Shown one piece after another: positions 39,511 through 52,449 of a stretch of DNA of 64,000 nt. The stretch lies in the NCBI RefSeq assembly GCF_001949145.1, contig NW_019091421.1:1550173-1614172 (forward strand). The letters run 5' to 3'. This DNA comes from Acanthaster planci (taxonomy: Eukaryota > Echinodermata > Asteroidea > Valvatida > Acanthasteridae). Below the pieces are notes generated by a model. The model saw only the letters and a list, made by a program, of their open reading frames with translations, did no database searches and had not been told where the DNA came from. Position numbers and translations under genes: made by a program. Every line of letters begins with the position of its first letter. Within the stretch, counting starts at the first letter, position 1.

Positions 39511-42500
39511 GCTGGTGCAATCAGTCCGTTGGACTGAGCATACGTAATTGTAAAAGTAGTTGGCCAGTGGTCGAAGTATATAGTTCGCACCCGAACTAGC
39601 CCATCTAGGCCCTGTATGCTAACCTCCCGTCTTCGTCCAGATCACAGAACCCAGACTTTGCTCAAACCTCAGGCCGCGTGTCAGGCATCCACCCACGCTC
39701 GTCATCTCCATGGCTCGCATTTTGCACACTTGCCAATCGCGTCCGCCAAAGTCAAAGTCGAATACTCGCCCGAAACGATGTGATCACGTGCCTTTGCGCG
39801 CTGCGGTGCGGCGGGGAAAAACGTACTAATCACGGGTGTGCGTGGTTGCAACGCAAACCTCCGTATGCAAGTGTGGCCATGGATGAAGTCAAAACCACGG
39901 CAGCGTGTACTGAAGTTACTCTTTTATTAGCGAAACGACCCTGGTGGTGTTCATTTTGCTCGTGTGAGCGCACACATGCCCATTTCGGCTGATGCAAATC
40001 GGGATAAGCATCTTTTCAACAAGTCTCCTCAGCCCTCAAAGCTGATGTATCTCACCTTCGGGTAACGATCACGCGGACTGCTCAGTGCTCAGTCTCTTTC
40101 GCGCCCCTAAGCTGAGAAAGGCACTTCTACTCTTTCCCTGCCAAAACCAGATCAGGCCTGATAAGGAGATAAGCTGCTTGTTATGGGCATGTGGTGGAGA
40201 CAGAAATTCGATTTTCAAAACCACAGCTCGCATGCAATAAAATTCCACACCTCTGCAAAAATTTGACAGAATAGTATCCCGGTATAATGATAAGGAAGCA
40301 ACACAACCAGTTTGCATTTGTATTGGGGATTTTTGTCAACGCATTTTTTCTGAATTCAAATCATCCATCTGAATGATAATCACTCCACATATCGTTAATC
40401 TTTTTATCGTTTTGTATTTAAAGCGTTGTATTGTGCGCTGCTTTTAGAAGTGGTCAAGGATTATTTCTGTATAAGGCCACAAATTTGCTGGAAATTCAAT
40501 CATGATCTCATTCCACGCCAGGAATAACTTCAGGATCAGCAAAAGGGGCGTAACTCAACCTACAGTTTGCTGCATATTGACTCCAATCTTCGTGATTGTG
40601 ATCTTAATTTATGCCTCCAAACCTTGAATCCGACAGACTGAAGGATGACATCGTCTTGTCAGTGTAAACGGTCTTGTGGTAAACCGGGCGTGTGTTTGTG
40701 TGTACAAAAAAACATGACGGATACCGATCACATCACTCGTTCTACTTCGCCTGGGGAGAGCGGTTGTTTGTGCTGATAACTATCTCGCTGCTCCTCTGCT
40801 GAAACTTTGAGGAAATGAGTCTTTTATATTATACTGCCGATGATTTTATTTTTAACTTTGCCTTTGCCCCAGATAAGCCAACTATTGTTCATCACACCGA
40901 CACTGGACATTAATCAACATGTATATTCCTTCGCATTCCTAGAGACTTTAAAGTTACTATGACTGCGCAACAGATGATGAATTTTAAAACAGGTGCAAGA
41001 TAAGGGGCCATGGTTCACACCAACGCCGATTGACTGGCAGCACGAGTAGCCTACATCATGACATCAGTTTAAATGTTTCTAGATGCTCAAGAAACGTGCA
41101 CAATAAAACTGCAGTGAAGTCCGGATATGTGGTCAACAGTTAATATCCCTTTGGATTGAAAGCGTTTACTTTTTCTATTTGGGGGAATCTGTTCTTAACC
41201 GTAATCTTCCCCTCACATCTATCCATTTACACGAACATTTAAATAAATCACATGTGTTAACGAAGAGTAGATGTGCTAACTGATCAGCATTTCCTTCAAA
41301 CTTGCAAACCACTTAAACTTTCGACCACTGATGTGCTTGGTGCTGCTGTTTAATTTCTTCCAACTAACAAAACTATATACACGTAGATCCATGCTGAAAC
41401 TCACAGGTCTGGAATTTATGTCAAAGCTGCCAAACATATGCTCACCAAAAAGTGAAGTGCAGATGGCCTATTTATGTACCGGTACTCCCCCCCACGGACG
41501 CTGGCTGCACGCTACGATGACAGCACAGTGGAGGGGCATCTGATATATAGAGCGAGTCTCTCCAAAAGTCAACATTTTCTTTCCGGAGTGTTTTGAAGAG
41601 CTTTTGGACAGAACTTTATCCGTGCCTGTTATCTTAGCCCCCCGAGGCTGTTGGCAGTTTCACAGTTGCACAGTGTGCGCAGTTTCACATTTTCTTTTCT
41701 TTTTTTTTGGGGGGGGTAGGTCGTAGCCCAGAGGATGTAGCGATGGTTGTGGACAAGATGGACAAATACGACAGCAAAACTGGAAAGGAAGAAAAGAAAA
41801 GCTTCAGGGAAAGGGGAAAAATCAGCTGACTCTTTCTTGCCTTCAACATTATGCAGGTATTCTAGAGATCGACGGAGGGGATCAATCCACACTGTCAGCG
41901 TCGGATCGTTGAAGGTCAGTTTCATGTCATTTGCGGGCTCTTACAAGGCGTGGTTTTGCATAGCATGTTGAATGTGCGTTCAGAAAACTGCGCATCTATC
42001 TTGAAGACAAGAGTTAGATAGACAGTGTGATAATGGCATGAAAACGTGCTGTTATGTCTTGGGGAAAATGAAATAGGCTTAACCTATAAGGAACCCTTTG
42101 AATGGTGAACATCTTGTCAGTTGATGTCAGTTTCATAGCCTCCTCGCCACACACGATTGTAATGAGCATTAAAGTTCTCCAGATATAAATTAAAATTAAT
42201 CATAATGGTAATTGATAATAATAAACTACAAAAACTGTAGTGCTATCAGAGGTCTACATCCAGTTTGGAAAACATTCAAGGTGTTAAACCAACAGGACAG
42301 TTTTGCAGTGTATTGCACGTCATGTGCCTTTCTCTGCATATTCTTTTAAGATAGAGGCATTTTTGAAAAGGAAAGCACTATATAGAATCTATTCTTAATC
42401 AACCAAGTATGGGGGTTTCAGTCAGTTTTACCCAGTTCTGGATTGGTAGGCATCAAATAAGCCTCAATCTAGACCTAGTCCGGCTTCAACTGGTTTTGGA

Positions 42501-45500
42501 GTGGGACTTCCCGAGAATTAGCCTAGGCTTACCCCCCCATTGGTCTTTCGGGTTTCCTTATGAAAGTGGTAAATCATTACTTCTGATGTTTTCGCCACAC
42601 TTCTCCAATGACTTTCTCGTAGGATAAATCCTATAATTTCTGCCTCGGGCGTTTTTTCTCCCTCGCGGGGTGCGCAACTAAAGCATGAATTCTGGGACAA
42701 AATTGAAATTTACTGAGAATGTACATTTATATGTTAGATAATTCACTCTTTCTGTTACTCTTCTGATCGCACCGAGAGCAAATTTGCTGAACCTTTACGC
42801 CTTTGCTAAGGGCGGGTTGAATGAATAACCCGGGACTTGGTGATGGTAAGAAATTGTGAACTTTATATCTGCAGTATTCCTGGTTAAGGACTCCTGTGGC
42901 AATGATAAAAAGGGATGTCTTGACCTGCTCAGAGTCCAGGGCAATACACAGAGGATGGAATTGGTAAGAGAAGGAACTGAAGGATTGAACGGGCATGAAA
43001 ACAGATTCGATGCTTCACTGAAAGACGCTCCATTCGGCATTTCAAAAATTCGTACAAGTTATTAAGTGACGTGAAGAAACCTTGAAAGCATAAGGCCGAC
43101 GGGCTCTCAGGTGTCGTAAATAATACAAGTAAAGGGTCAGTTCATATTTCAGAAGAATTATGTTCGACATTTGCGAATCTGCAGCGTGACCTCACAAATT
43201 TGCGTTCGTTGTCGTGCTGTACTGGGATGGTGAAATGGGATGACGACCCCCAATCAAAAGCCACTCGAAAAAACCGCGAGAGGGCGCTGCAGAGCTGTCT
43301 TGGTGGCAAGGCATAGGGTGCCCGGAGCCGTGCTTAGTTTTGCCACCAAATAAATCTCGGCAAGGGTTAAGGTCGGTTCTTACTACAGGCGAATGTGAAA
43401 GCGAAGGGAAGTCAAAAGATTCTAGCAAAACTTCACTCAAGTTGAAATGTGTCCAACTTTTGCGAATTCGCAGCGCGAATATTTGATATGACGTCACAAA
43501 TTGGCTGCGTTTGTGTTTGCGAAACGTTTGTTCGGCTTAAAGCTTCAAACACACTATGACCACCTGCTAGCCTCGTGGAAAGTGATAGCCCCAACCCAGG
43601 CCTGACAAACCGGCTTTGTGTGTGGTCAACTAAAAACTGAAATCGAGTATCTAGTTGTTTAAAATTGCAATCAAGCCTCGTATTAAACAAAATTGCCGAA
43701 GGCATTTGTCTAAAATGGAAAGAGATATTCTAAGTCAAATGCCATAAGTTAGGATTCACGTAGCTTTATATGGGCCTTTATAGAAGTAAATCATGTCATA
43801 TGACCGCTCTCATTACAGTGTGCGAACAGTACGACTAGAATTTACGAGGCTTATCCCTAGTGGAAATAAATAAAGCCCTAATGCTTACGCACGCTTTCTC
43901 TGATAAAAAAGTCCAATATGTTTTTGCTCAAAAGATGAACAGTACCTCATGCCCGCTAAATCTGGTGCAAAAATGTCGAGATGGCATTATTGGTCGGGGA
44001 AGGATTTCTAAGAGATTCTCACTCTTAGCATTGCCATGCCTGACAGATTGCCTTGCCCAGCTGATGCCGTGTTGTGAAAATCCCGTATCCTTGGTACTCT
44101 CAAAGATTTTACAAGGTAGGATGCTCTAGTTTACGGACCTATATTTGCGAAATTGGCGTCATCGGTAATTTTGTTTTAATCAACGAGGCATAAATAAAGT
44201 AGCTTTTTTTTTTAGAGGCGTAGGGAGGCATGAAAGCTTCAGCACCGGCTAAAGCCCAGAATAGCCTCAACAATTTCGTCGGTCTGCCAATTTGTTTCTG
44301 ACCCAATTCGGCCAGATCAGTTCGCACTCGACAGGTTTGGCTTGGTTCGGAATGGTTTTGGCCTGTCTATTTGGGTGTAAATTCCATTGGCTCGAACTGG
44401 TTCAATCCAGGACAGCACTGGTCGGCTTTGGAAAAACACTATCGTGGCAAGACGGTACCAAACCACAACAACTCGTCAGGCTCCCAACAGTGTAACATTC
44501 AACGATGACGGCACGCCAAGGTGCTATCTCGACGAGTAACGTAATCACAGACTGGAATGCTTGCTACGTGTAGCGAAAGAGACTACGTCGGATGTGTAAA
44601 CAAAAGTGCAAATAGGCTACAGAATTTCGAGATAAGTGGGGGATGAAAAGTTGTCGGCACCTGTGTGTTTATTATTCACAAGCGACAGAACCCGCCGGAA
44701 TATGGTTGGAACTTCAAAATTGTGCACAGTACAGCGCTTCGTGGTGAAACCATTAAGCCAGCACATGAGAAAATAAGGGACAGTACTGGACGTAACACAG
44801 CTAGCAATATCATTCTTTCGCTGGATTGCTTAACCGATAACTGAAACTCAGTTGTAGCTAAATTTTGTTCTTTGGTTCATGTCTTTCAGTTCCGAGCATG
44901 TTCCAAGTGCAGGTTCAAATGTTAGACGCATTCCTGAACATGCGAAAACTCCCACAGCGGCACCGTTTTACGGGGATATTATATACTTCATGGGAAACCT
45001 CCAGACTCCATTTCACAAGAAAATCGGCCAAGCTTAAGTGCCTAGGTTGCACGAACCGAGGTGGAAGGAGTTATTCTCAACACGCACTTCATAATGCACT
45101 GCCAAGGAGTCTTGATGGCGGTTTTAAGGGGGCGAGGCACAAAACCTCTTAATTTCTCAGGCCGATCAAAAGTACTCGCACAGTTGACTGTCAGACCTGA
45201 AGAGTGATCTCCTCGGTAGCGGCAGATAGTGATTGTAAGGCTGTGCCCAAAATGGTATGACTGTGGCTTGATATCGCATGGGTATTGCATGCCTATCAAG
45301 GAAGCCACTGGCTACAGCCATGTCGCACAGACAGTGTGTGTACCTGCCGGCCGTAATCAAGTCACTCCGACGCCGATTTAATGCATGGAGCTGTAACTCC
45401 ATAGGCCCTACTCGATGCTATACCGAACGTGAACCAAGACCTATCTGATGGCAGATCCAGAGTTGAATTAGAGGCAATTCTTTAATTAATCTTGTTGGAG

Positions 45501-48500
45501 GGGGGCGCGGACATTTTGCCAACGCCCCTTCTGGATCCGCCCTAGGGCCCATAGTTCGTGACCCAAGCGGATGGACATTGAGTGTAATGATTTACACTGC
45601 CCCGGTGAATTATCAACGCCTATTAGGCCTACCAACGAGAACATTAAGTGTTTGTAGGAAGATGGCCTAGTTTCTTAAAAGGGGTATCCGTGTAACTCCT
45701 ATCTCACAAATAAGGGCCCGCAGCCAACTTGACTGCACTCCAACCCGAGTCCAATAATCCAGCTTTTTCTTTTTTCTCCAACCGATTTTGAAGTACGTAC
45801 ATGTCGTATCAAGTGGTTTCGTACCGATCCAAACACTCGATATCAGTAGCAGGGAGATGAGCCTGACATGCATTGCTGGCCCTCTGGGCCTTCATCCTTG
45901 GTCAATAATAATGACCGTCCATCATGCTGCTCAGTCGGTCAGTGTACCTGTGTCCCTTTCAGAAGGAGGATATATGTTGGTTTTTTTTCTGCCTGTATGT
46001 GAAGAGGACAAGGGGAGGGGGCATGTGTCTCATCCTGCTTGGCAACTCGAGGGACGAACGTCATTTCATGCGGGAACATGAACTTCTAACTCCCTCGAAC
46101 ATGACTCGTTATCTTCTTCCTGGACAGTTTGATTTTATGTTTGGGATCAGCTCCAATCGAATTCCAAGCACGAAATGGATTTGGGCAATTTCGATGAAAT
46201 CATGCAGGACTGAGAAGGACTGAGCACGGCACTGGGAAATTAAGTGTGTCCCGTTGCAAATCGAACATGATATCCGTATAAGGCTGGGGGTTCACGGATG
46301 ACGGAGCACCGTCTTGTCCGGCATAGATCTCTACTCAATTCCCGGGTGACGATGGATCCTCATTGCAATTATTGTTGCCGGGGTGACTGCTGTTGGATGT
46401 GTTGAATTTGGCACCAAAGGTTCCCCTCGATAGATTTCCAAACCTAAATGGGTAAAATCTTGACTGCAAGTTGTTATAAGTTCCGCCTCTTCGTTTCCAG
46501 AGCGCCTTATGTCTTTCGATACGGGACATATGACATTATCCCGCAGAAGTGCGAGTTGAATGACCCGGCAAATTTACCTTGTATGCTTACTAGATTGGGG
46601 GTCGCGGAGGGGGACAACGTTTGCCCCCGCCACCTGAAATAACGGAAAAAACATGAGGAACAAAAGAAGAGGAAAGTAGCAACGGGAATGCAAAATACAA
46701 TCCCTTGTAATTGCTCCCCCCCTTCTTAATGTTGACCATTTTTCAGTCTGAAAATGCAGAGTGCCTCGCACCCCAAAGACCACGTCCTGCACGGGTTTAC
46801 TGGACCGCAGCTGCAGCGCAACGCCAACTTCATACTTTGGAACCAAAAGGGCTGTTTATTATATGTGCAGTGAAGCATGCAACTATTAACTAAGCCAAGA
46901 GGGATGGGGTACATGTCTCTCAAACACGAAGATAATTCTCTGTAAACTTGTAAATCATATCTTATGAGTACACATCAATTCAGTCCAATCCACACAGAAG
47001 ATAACGACCAGCGAGTCAAGTATTCTGGGGTCCTAATTCTGACAGGCAGAATGTGGCAAATTTGTATTTGCTTCTGTCAATGATGTCCAATAAAAATGAC
47101 GTCTGTTCAAATATCAACACATGGGCAGCTTACCTTCAAGAACGAGGAGCGGCAAAGAAAGACCTGTTTCGAGAAATTATCAAACAAGCAGAGGGAGTAT
47201 CACAGCGGATAAATCTCACTGTCAACCTGTCTGCCCCAGGCTGTCTCACAAACCCTTGGAAGCAAAGGCAATTAGCCGCCCACAGGTGGAACACACTGCC
47301 ACGCAATTCTCAACAGTCTGGCAAACATTTCATTCCCCCCAACTGTAAGTAGACAGCGGCAGGGCGCCACTCGAGTCTGATGGCGGGGCGACTGAAGCAA
47401 CTTTGGGCCAATAGGCTCGGACGTCATCGCGGCGAGAGTGTGGCCGTATTACTTGATAATATCATCCAAACACGTGGACATGCCTCGAAGGCTAAAAGTG
47501 AACAGAATGTATAAACTCAAACAAGACTAGGAAAAGTCTGCCCCTTGGATCATTCCTGCAACAACATACAGTTTTGTAATTCATCGAATGAGAGGTCGTT
47601 TACTATACCATAACATTCTCATAAAGCAAATCCAATTATCGGTCATTAAAACTGTTCATATGGACGACGACGTGCAAACGTTCATCCAAAAACAATCAAT
47701 CAAAATCATACGTTTCTCTGCCATTACTAAAAACACCAAAGCTTTACGAGATCATAAAACTTCCTAGATTTACAAGCAGCAACGCTAGTCGGAGGGCCGC
47801 CAAGCTCCCGTCATAACTCCCTCGGCTACCCGTCTAATGTTTCTCGTCAGGACGCCAACAGAAATGTAAACAGAGATCTCTCGGAGGGCGGTGAAAGCAT
47901 TATCTCTGGTTCAATATTTGATGAGTGTTTCCTTTCGGTTTATCTGTTGCCCGTGTACTTCGTGCAGTCTCAAGAGAGTCTGAGTACATGTTTATCTCGT
48001 CGCAAGATGGTCGTTTTTTTGTCCGCAGGCTCCCATTTCCATGCATTTGCAACATGTTCCTTTACGTTTGTTCCCATCGCTCTAAACAGGTGGCTGGTAG
48101 CCGACAACATCCTTCCCAAAATGCTGTGAGGGAAGTATACATCTTCAGGAGGATCGGGGGAGGGATTGGGGTCAAAACTTCCACCCTTTCCGCTCTAAAA
48201 AGGGTTTAAACTAGAAACACAATAACAAAAATAATTAAAGCAAGTGCACCAATACCGTTGTAAACAATGTGTAATATGGAAGGTTTCACCATTTTTCCCT
48301 TTGTCAACAAAAAATGAAATATTAAAAACAATATCCGGCCAGGCCCTGTCCCTGGGAAAAATTCTTGGATCCGCCCCGATCATAAAATTCAGTCAAAGTT
48401 ACCCCAAGTACCTTCATGTACCTTCATTGGCGCGAAGAAGCATGGACCCATGCAGGGGCTGAGCAGATGGGGTGTGGGGTTGGGGCACCCCCTCCCCCGA

Positions 48501-49952
48501 ATAATTAATTCCAGTCGGCAAATATAGCCCGGCCGACAAATGAAAAGTTGTGAATTTTACACGACACGAGGTTGCCGAACAAGTTACAAGTCAGCAAACT
48601 GAATCTAGCACCACCCCCCCTAAAAAAAGAAAACGACTTCTCCACGCCACTGGATTACTGTCATTTTTAAACAAAATGTACTCTAGCCAAAGAGGTTTCA
48701 GAAAAATTACGTCACCACCCGAATAATGAGAGTGTACCATTGTCCTGTATGGAGGTCGTATTAGCGAACATGTCTCCGGGGAAAACTTCCTTTTCTCTAT
48801 TATTTCAACAGAGGGCGCTAGATAAATAAAGTGACCGGAGAGAGATTCGACGGCTACAGATTAGAATTATTCCAGCTCTAAAGTTTGCCTTTAATACACA
48901 CTTTCCGATACGTGAGCATTTCATTTAAACAAAAACGATGAATCGTTCAACTTAGATCTATGATTTCTCATTTTCTGATCCATGATTTGCAACCTCGAGT
49001 GCAATACCCTCCATTCTAGAGACAAAATGACATCAAACACATCGACAGAATCAAGTGCCGATTTAAATTATTGCTGCATAACAAGAATCAATTACCAGCC
49101 ACCTTTCAATTTTCATTTGAACCTTACATTAAATTTGGAAGCCATTCAGTGGATAGGCCGTACAGAGCAACCATTTATTCTCTTATACTCCGGGGAACTT
49201 GCAAGTACCAGTCCACCACTGTCGTTTTACGAGGTATTCCTTTCACTGAAATGAAGAGAGAGCACATTGCACCAAAACTGCTCGTATTTGATGTTCAACT
49301 TTGACGGAGGTACGATGGAACATCAGCGTACACCTGGTGACTACGAAACAATACTTAATCGTAATTCCACAATGGTGGAAACGCTGCGGGACGTAGACCC
49401 AAATAGAGACCTGCACCTGTGAATGTAAAAAATCATACTCGCTTTATTTGTGTGCTCATAATGCACAAAACAACAAAGTTACAGCTACAGAGGGGCAAAG
49501 CGATGGGTAGCTTGCAACCCGGCGTCGGGGATGAGTAAACCGTAATTCATGCATGCATTTCACTGTGCACGTTTCACGCACGCCACGTACTGTATGTTCA
49601 TGGTGCTCATTACCAAAGTGCCTGTGCACAAAATGTGCACAATAGTCATAATAACGGCATGGCAACAGGTTATGTCTGATTACGCGCGCGTTGATTGCAA
49701 AGTGACACGTCATTTCCAGGAAACGAAGCGTAGAAAATGAAATTCTTCATGATAAATCCAAATTACATTAATAATTTTAGTTTTCAGCAGGATTGATTTT
49801 GTACCCTGCCTCAAAAAAATGTAGTGAAAAAGTGATTTCCCATAGGGTTGCACTACAACAAATACGCGCCCGTAGAAAACAGTGCAAAATCAAACAGAAA
49901 TAGCGCCGCCTGTTGGCTCTTTTGAAGAGGTTGGCCTGCTCGGCCAGCAAGT
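39511..49952. other. No recognisable gene
   Basis: About 10 kb with only short frames and G- or C-run patches (41705-41718, 45499-45510, 46714-46723). Two related 50-base patches at 43160-43215 and 43448-43510 share TTTGCGAAT-CGCAGCG and GACGTCACAAATT-type words. Confidence 0.5.
48453..48652. repeat. Possible degraded hAT-like MITE
   Basis: The right end reads CTTCTCCACGCCACTG, the complement of a CAGTGGCGTGG-type hAT tip. The left end GCAGGGGCTGAGC is a poor match and no target duplication is seen. Internal G-rich and C-rich runs are typical of such elements. Confidence 0.3.
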
Positions 49953-50289
49953 TATTCCTTCTCGGAGCAGGAAATAGTGTATTTGATTTGATTTATTTAC
50001 TATTTCCACAAAATGTTATTACCAAAACTAAATTAAAGAAATGCAAACGATTTCCAAAAGTAAAAATAATAGGGATGACACCAAAAAAAAAAAAAAATTA
50101 ACTTATTTCCATTGCGGTCCCAACTGATGAAAAAATTAACCAGAATAGGTAAAGCAAAATGGATCAAAAATCATCCAAATATTATATCACACAGCAAAAA
50201 AGCAAAAGTACACATTTACACAAACAATGGTCGTCAATATTAAACGCTCTCCCTGACAGCTTCTCTTAAATGAACCCAAATCAATATGG
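49953..50289. repeat. Dispersed repeat left of the gap (probable LINE 3' region)
   Basis: The sequence from TATTCCTTCTCGGAGCAGG through TATTTGATTTGATTT, CAAACAATGGTCGTCAATATT and AAATGAACCC-AATCAATA matches 51739-52101 at roughly 85-90 percent by eye. On the minus strand it ends in AATCAAATCAAATAC-type sequence, a common LINE or SINE tail, so it is probably the 3' portion of a minus-strand retroelement. Confidence 0.75.
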
Positions 50290-50581
50290 GCAAGGGAAAA
50301 AGAGCGGCAGATGCAACGCATTTGTTGTATCTTTTGGGGTAACCCAAGAAGATACGGGACGTGTCTTTTGTGAGAATTTTTCTTTGAAAATAACAAATTA
50401 CTCTGCAGTTGAAAGCCAAAGAAATTTAGTTTTAAAACAAATGAAAATGTATTTCCGTCAATAAAACAAGAAGGCGAGTGCCGCCCGACTGTGCCACCCC
50501 TCGATCTCTTACTATTGAATCGCCGATAATAAACATTGTAAGAATGACAGCGTTTATACTGAGATCGACACTGAGAAGACT

Positions 50582-51384
50582 NNNNNNNNNNNNNNNNNNN
50601 NNNNNNNNNNNNNNNNNNNNNNNNNNNNNNNNNNNNNNNNNNNNNNNNNNNNNNNNNNNNNNNNNNNNNNNNNNNNNNNNNNNNNNNNNNNNNNNNNNNN
50701 NNNNNNNNNNNNNNNNNNNNNNNNNNNNNNNNNNNNNNNNNNNNNNNNNNNNNNNNNNNNNNNNNNNNNNNNNNNNNNNNNNNNNNNNNNNNNNNNNNNN
50801 NNNNNNNNNNNNNNNNNNNNNNNNNNNNNNNNNNNNNNNNNNNNNNNNNNNNNNNNNNNNNNNNNNNNNNNNNNNNNNNNNNNNNNNNNNNNNNNNNNNN
50901 NNNNNNNNNNNNNNNNNNNNNNNNNNNNNNNNNNNNNNNNNNNNNNNNNNNNNNNNNNNNNNNNNNNNNNNNNNNNNNNNNNNNNNNNNNNNNNNNNNNN
51001 NNNNNNNNNNNNNNNNNNNNNNNNNNNNNNNNNNNNNNNNNNNNNNNNNNNNNNNNNNNNNNNNNNNNNNNNNNNNNNNNNNNNNNNNNNNNNNNNNNNN
51101 NNNNNNNNNNNNNNNNNNNNNNNNNNNNNNNNNNNNNNNNNNNNNNNNNNNNNNNNNNNNNNNNNNNNNNNNNNNNNNNNNNNNNNNNNNNNNNNNNNNN
51201 NNNNNNNNNNNNNNNNNNNNNNNNNNNNNNNNNNNNNNNNNNNNNNNNNNNNNNNNNNNNNNNNNNNNNNNNNNNNNNNNNNNNNNNNNNNNNNNNNNNN
51301 NNNNNNNNNNNNNNNNNNNNNNNNNNNNNNNNNNNNNNNNNNNNNNNNNNNNNNNNNNNNNNNNNNNNNNNNNNNNNNNNNNNN
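50582..51384. other. Assembly gap (803 N)
   Basis: A run of undetermined bases. Two direct copies of one repeat lie on either side, the usual cause of such gaps. Open frames spanning it are artefacts. Confidence 0.99.
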
Positions 51385-51402
51385 GTGTCGGGAAAATAAA
51401 AA

Positions 51403-51477
51403 GTCGCTTCTTGGATTCGAACCCAGCGTCTAACGATCCAACAACCGCCAGCTTAACCACTCGGCCAACTCAGAGCT
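51403..51477 (-). repeat. tRNA-like sequence (SINE head or tRNA pseudogene)
   Basis: The minus strand has an exact A box TGGCCGAGTGG (51457-51467), as in Ser/Leu-type tRNAs. An exact B box GGTTCGAATCC (51413-51423) follows about 33 bases on, then TTTTT just beyond the 3' end. The acceptor strands pair at no more than 5 of 7 positions and the anticodon arm is poor, so it is not a good functional tRNA. The downstream part runs into the assembly gap. Confidence 0.55.
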
Positions 51478-51571
51478 ACTGCTTTTTGTTGTTCATAATG
51501 ATTTAAGGAGAGAACAGAGTCATTCAACTTACTGCACAGAATGTTGCTCTGTGAATACCGAGTGACTGAAA

Positions 51572-51670
51572 CGTTATCCGCCCTGAGCTGAAGTGCACCC
51601 TTGCCGGCAAAAGAAAGACAGGTGACACTAAGTTTTCCAACCAGGTTCTAACACGCGTTCGGCGTGCACG
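51572..51670. repeat. Dispersed repeat, copy 2
   Basis: ATCCGCCCTGAGCTGAAGTG, then AAAGAAAGACA and CACGCGTTCGGCGTG match 37864-37975. Confidence 0.55.
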
Positions 51671-51738
51671 CATATAATTAAAACTTGTTGCGTGTGCTGA
51701 GCGTCATCTGCGATTTCCTTTCAAAACCACCCCTCATT

Positions 51739-52101
51739 TATTCCTGCTCGGAGCGGGAAATACTGTATTTGATTTGATTTGATTAATTTACTATTTCCAG
51801 AAAATGTTATTACAAAAACTAAATTAAAGAAATGCAAACTCAACAATTTCCGAAAGTAAAAATAACAAAGATGACGCCAAAAAAATCAATTAACTTATTT
51901 CCACTGCAGTCCCAACTGATGAGAAAATTAACCTGGACAGGTACAGTAAAATGGATCACAAATCATCCAAATATTATAAAAGCCATCAAATAGACAAAAA
52001 TCACACAGCAAAAAGCAAAAGTACACATTCACACAAACAATGGTCGTCAATATTAAAGGCTGTCTCTGACAGCTTTTCTGAAATGAACCTGAATCAATAG
52101 G
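51739..52101. repeat. Dispersed repeat right of the gap (probable LINE 3' region)
   Basis: A direct-orientation copy of 49953-50289, with a 20-base extra segment (AAAGCCATCAAATAGACAAA) absent from the left copy. The stretch 52102-52230 that follows is extremely AT-rich with TTAATTAATAATTTT-type words. Confidence 0.75.
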
Positions 52102-52449
52102 TTAATTAATAATTTTATTAATGAATAATTTTCGTTGTTAGTTATTATTTTCAATTATAATTAATAATTTTAGTTAATAATTTTAAGTCAATTAAAAGTA
52201 TCACTTTTAATTGACCATTTGCTGACTGATTTATTTGCTTGTCTTCCATTTACCTCATTCTTGAGAACTAGAAGTAGTGCATATGTTCTTGATCGCGTCT
52301 TTGCATAGTTCCAAAAACGTTTTGGGTTCCCTCCAAAGGTATCGCTTCATGTCACTAGATACCCTCTGTAGTGTTTCTCGCTAACTGCGAACAGGATTTG
52401 CAGGCCATTGTCTGGGTTGGAATTGGACCGTTTTTCCCTAAAAGCACCC

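Noticed and set aside
41629-41925. Minus-strand frame starting KLTFNDPTLTVWID
   Set aside because: The first 30 residues look protein-like, but the rest translates a homopolymer-rich tract. No exon boundary could be supported.
43860-44129. 89-codon frame with Cys/Leu-rich end
   Set aside because: No acceptor or donor pairing in frame and no recognised domain.
51403-51477. Functional tRNA gene
   Set aside because: A and B boxes are exact but the acceptor and anticodon arms do not pair properly.
50432-51506. 342-codon open frames on both strands
   Set aside because: They consist almost entirely of the N gap.
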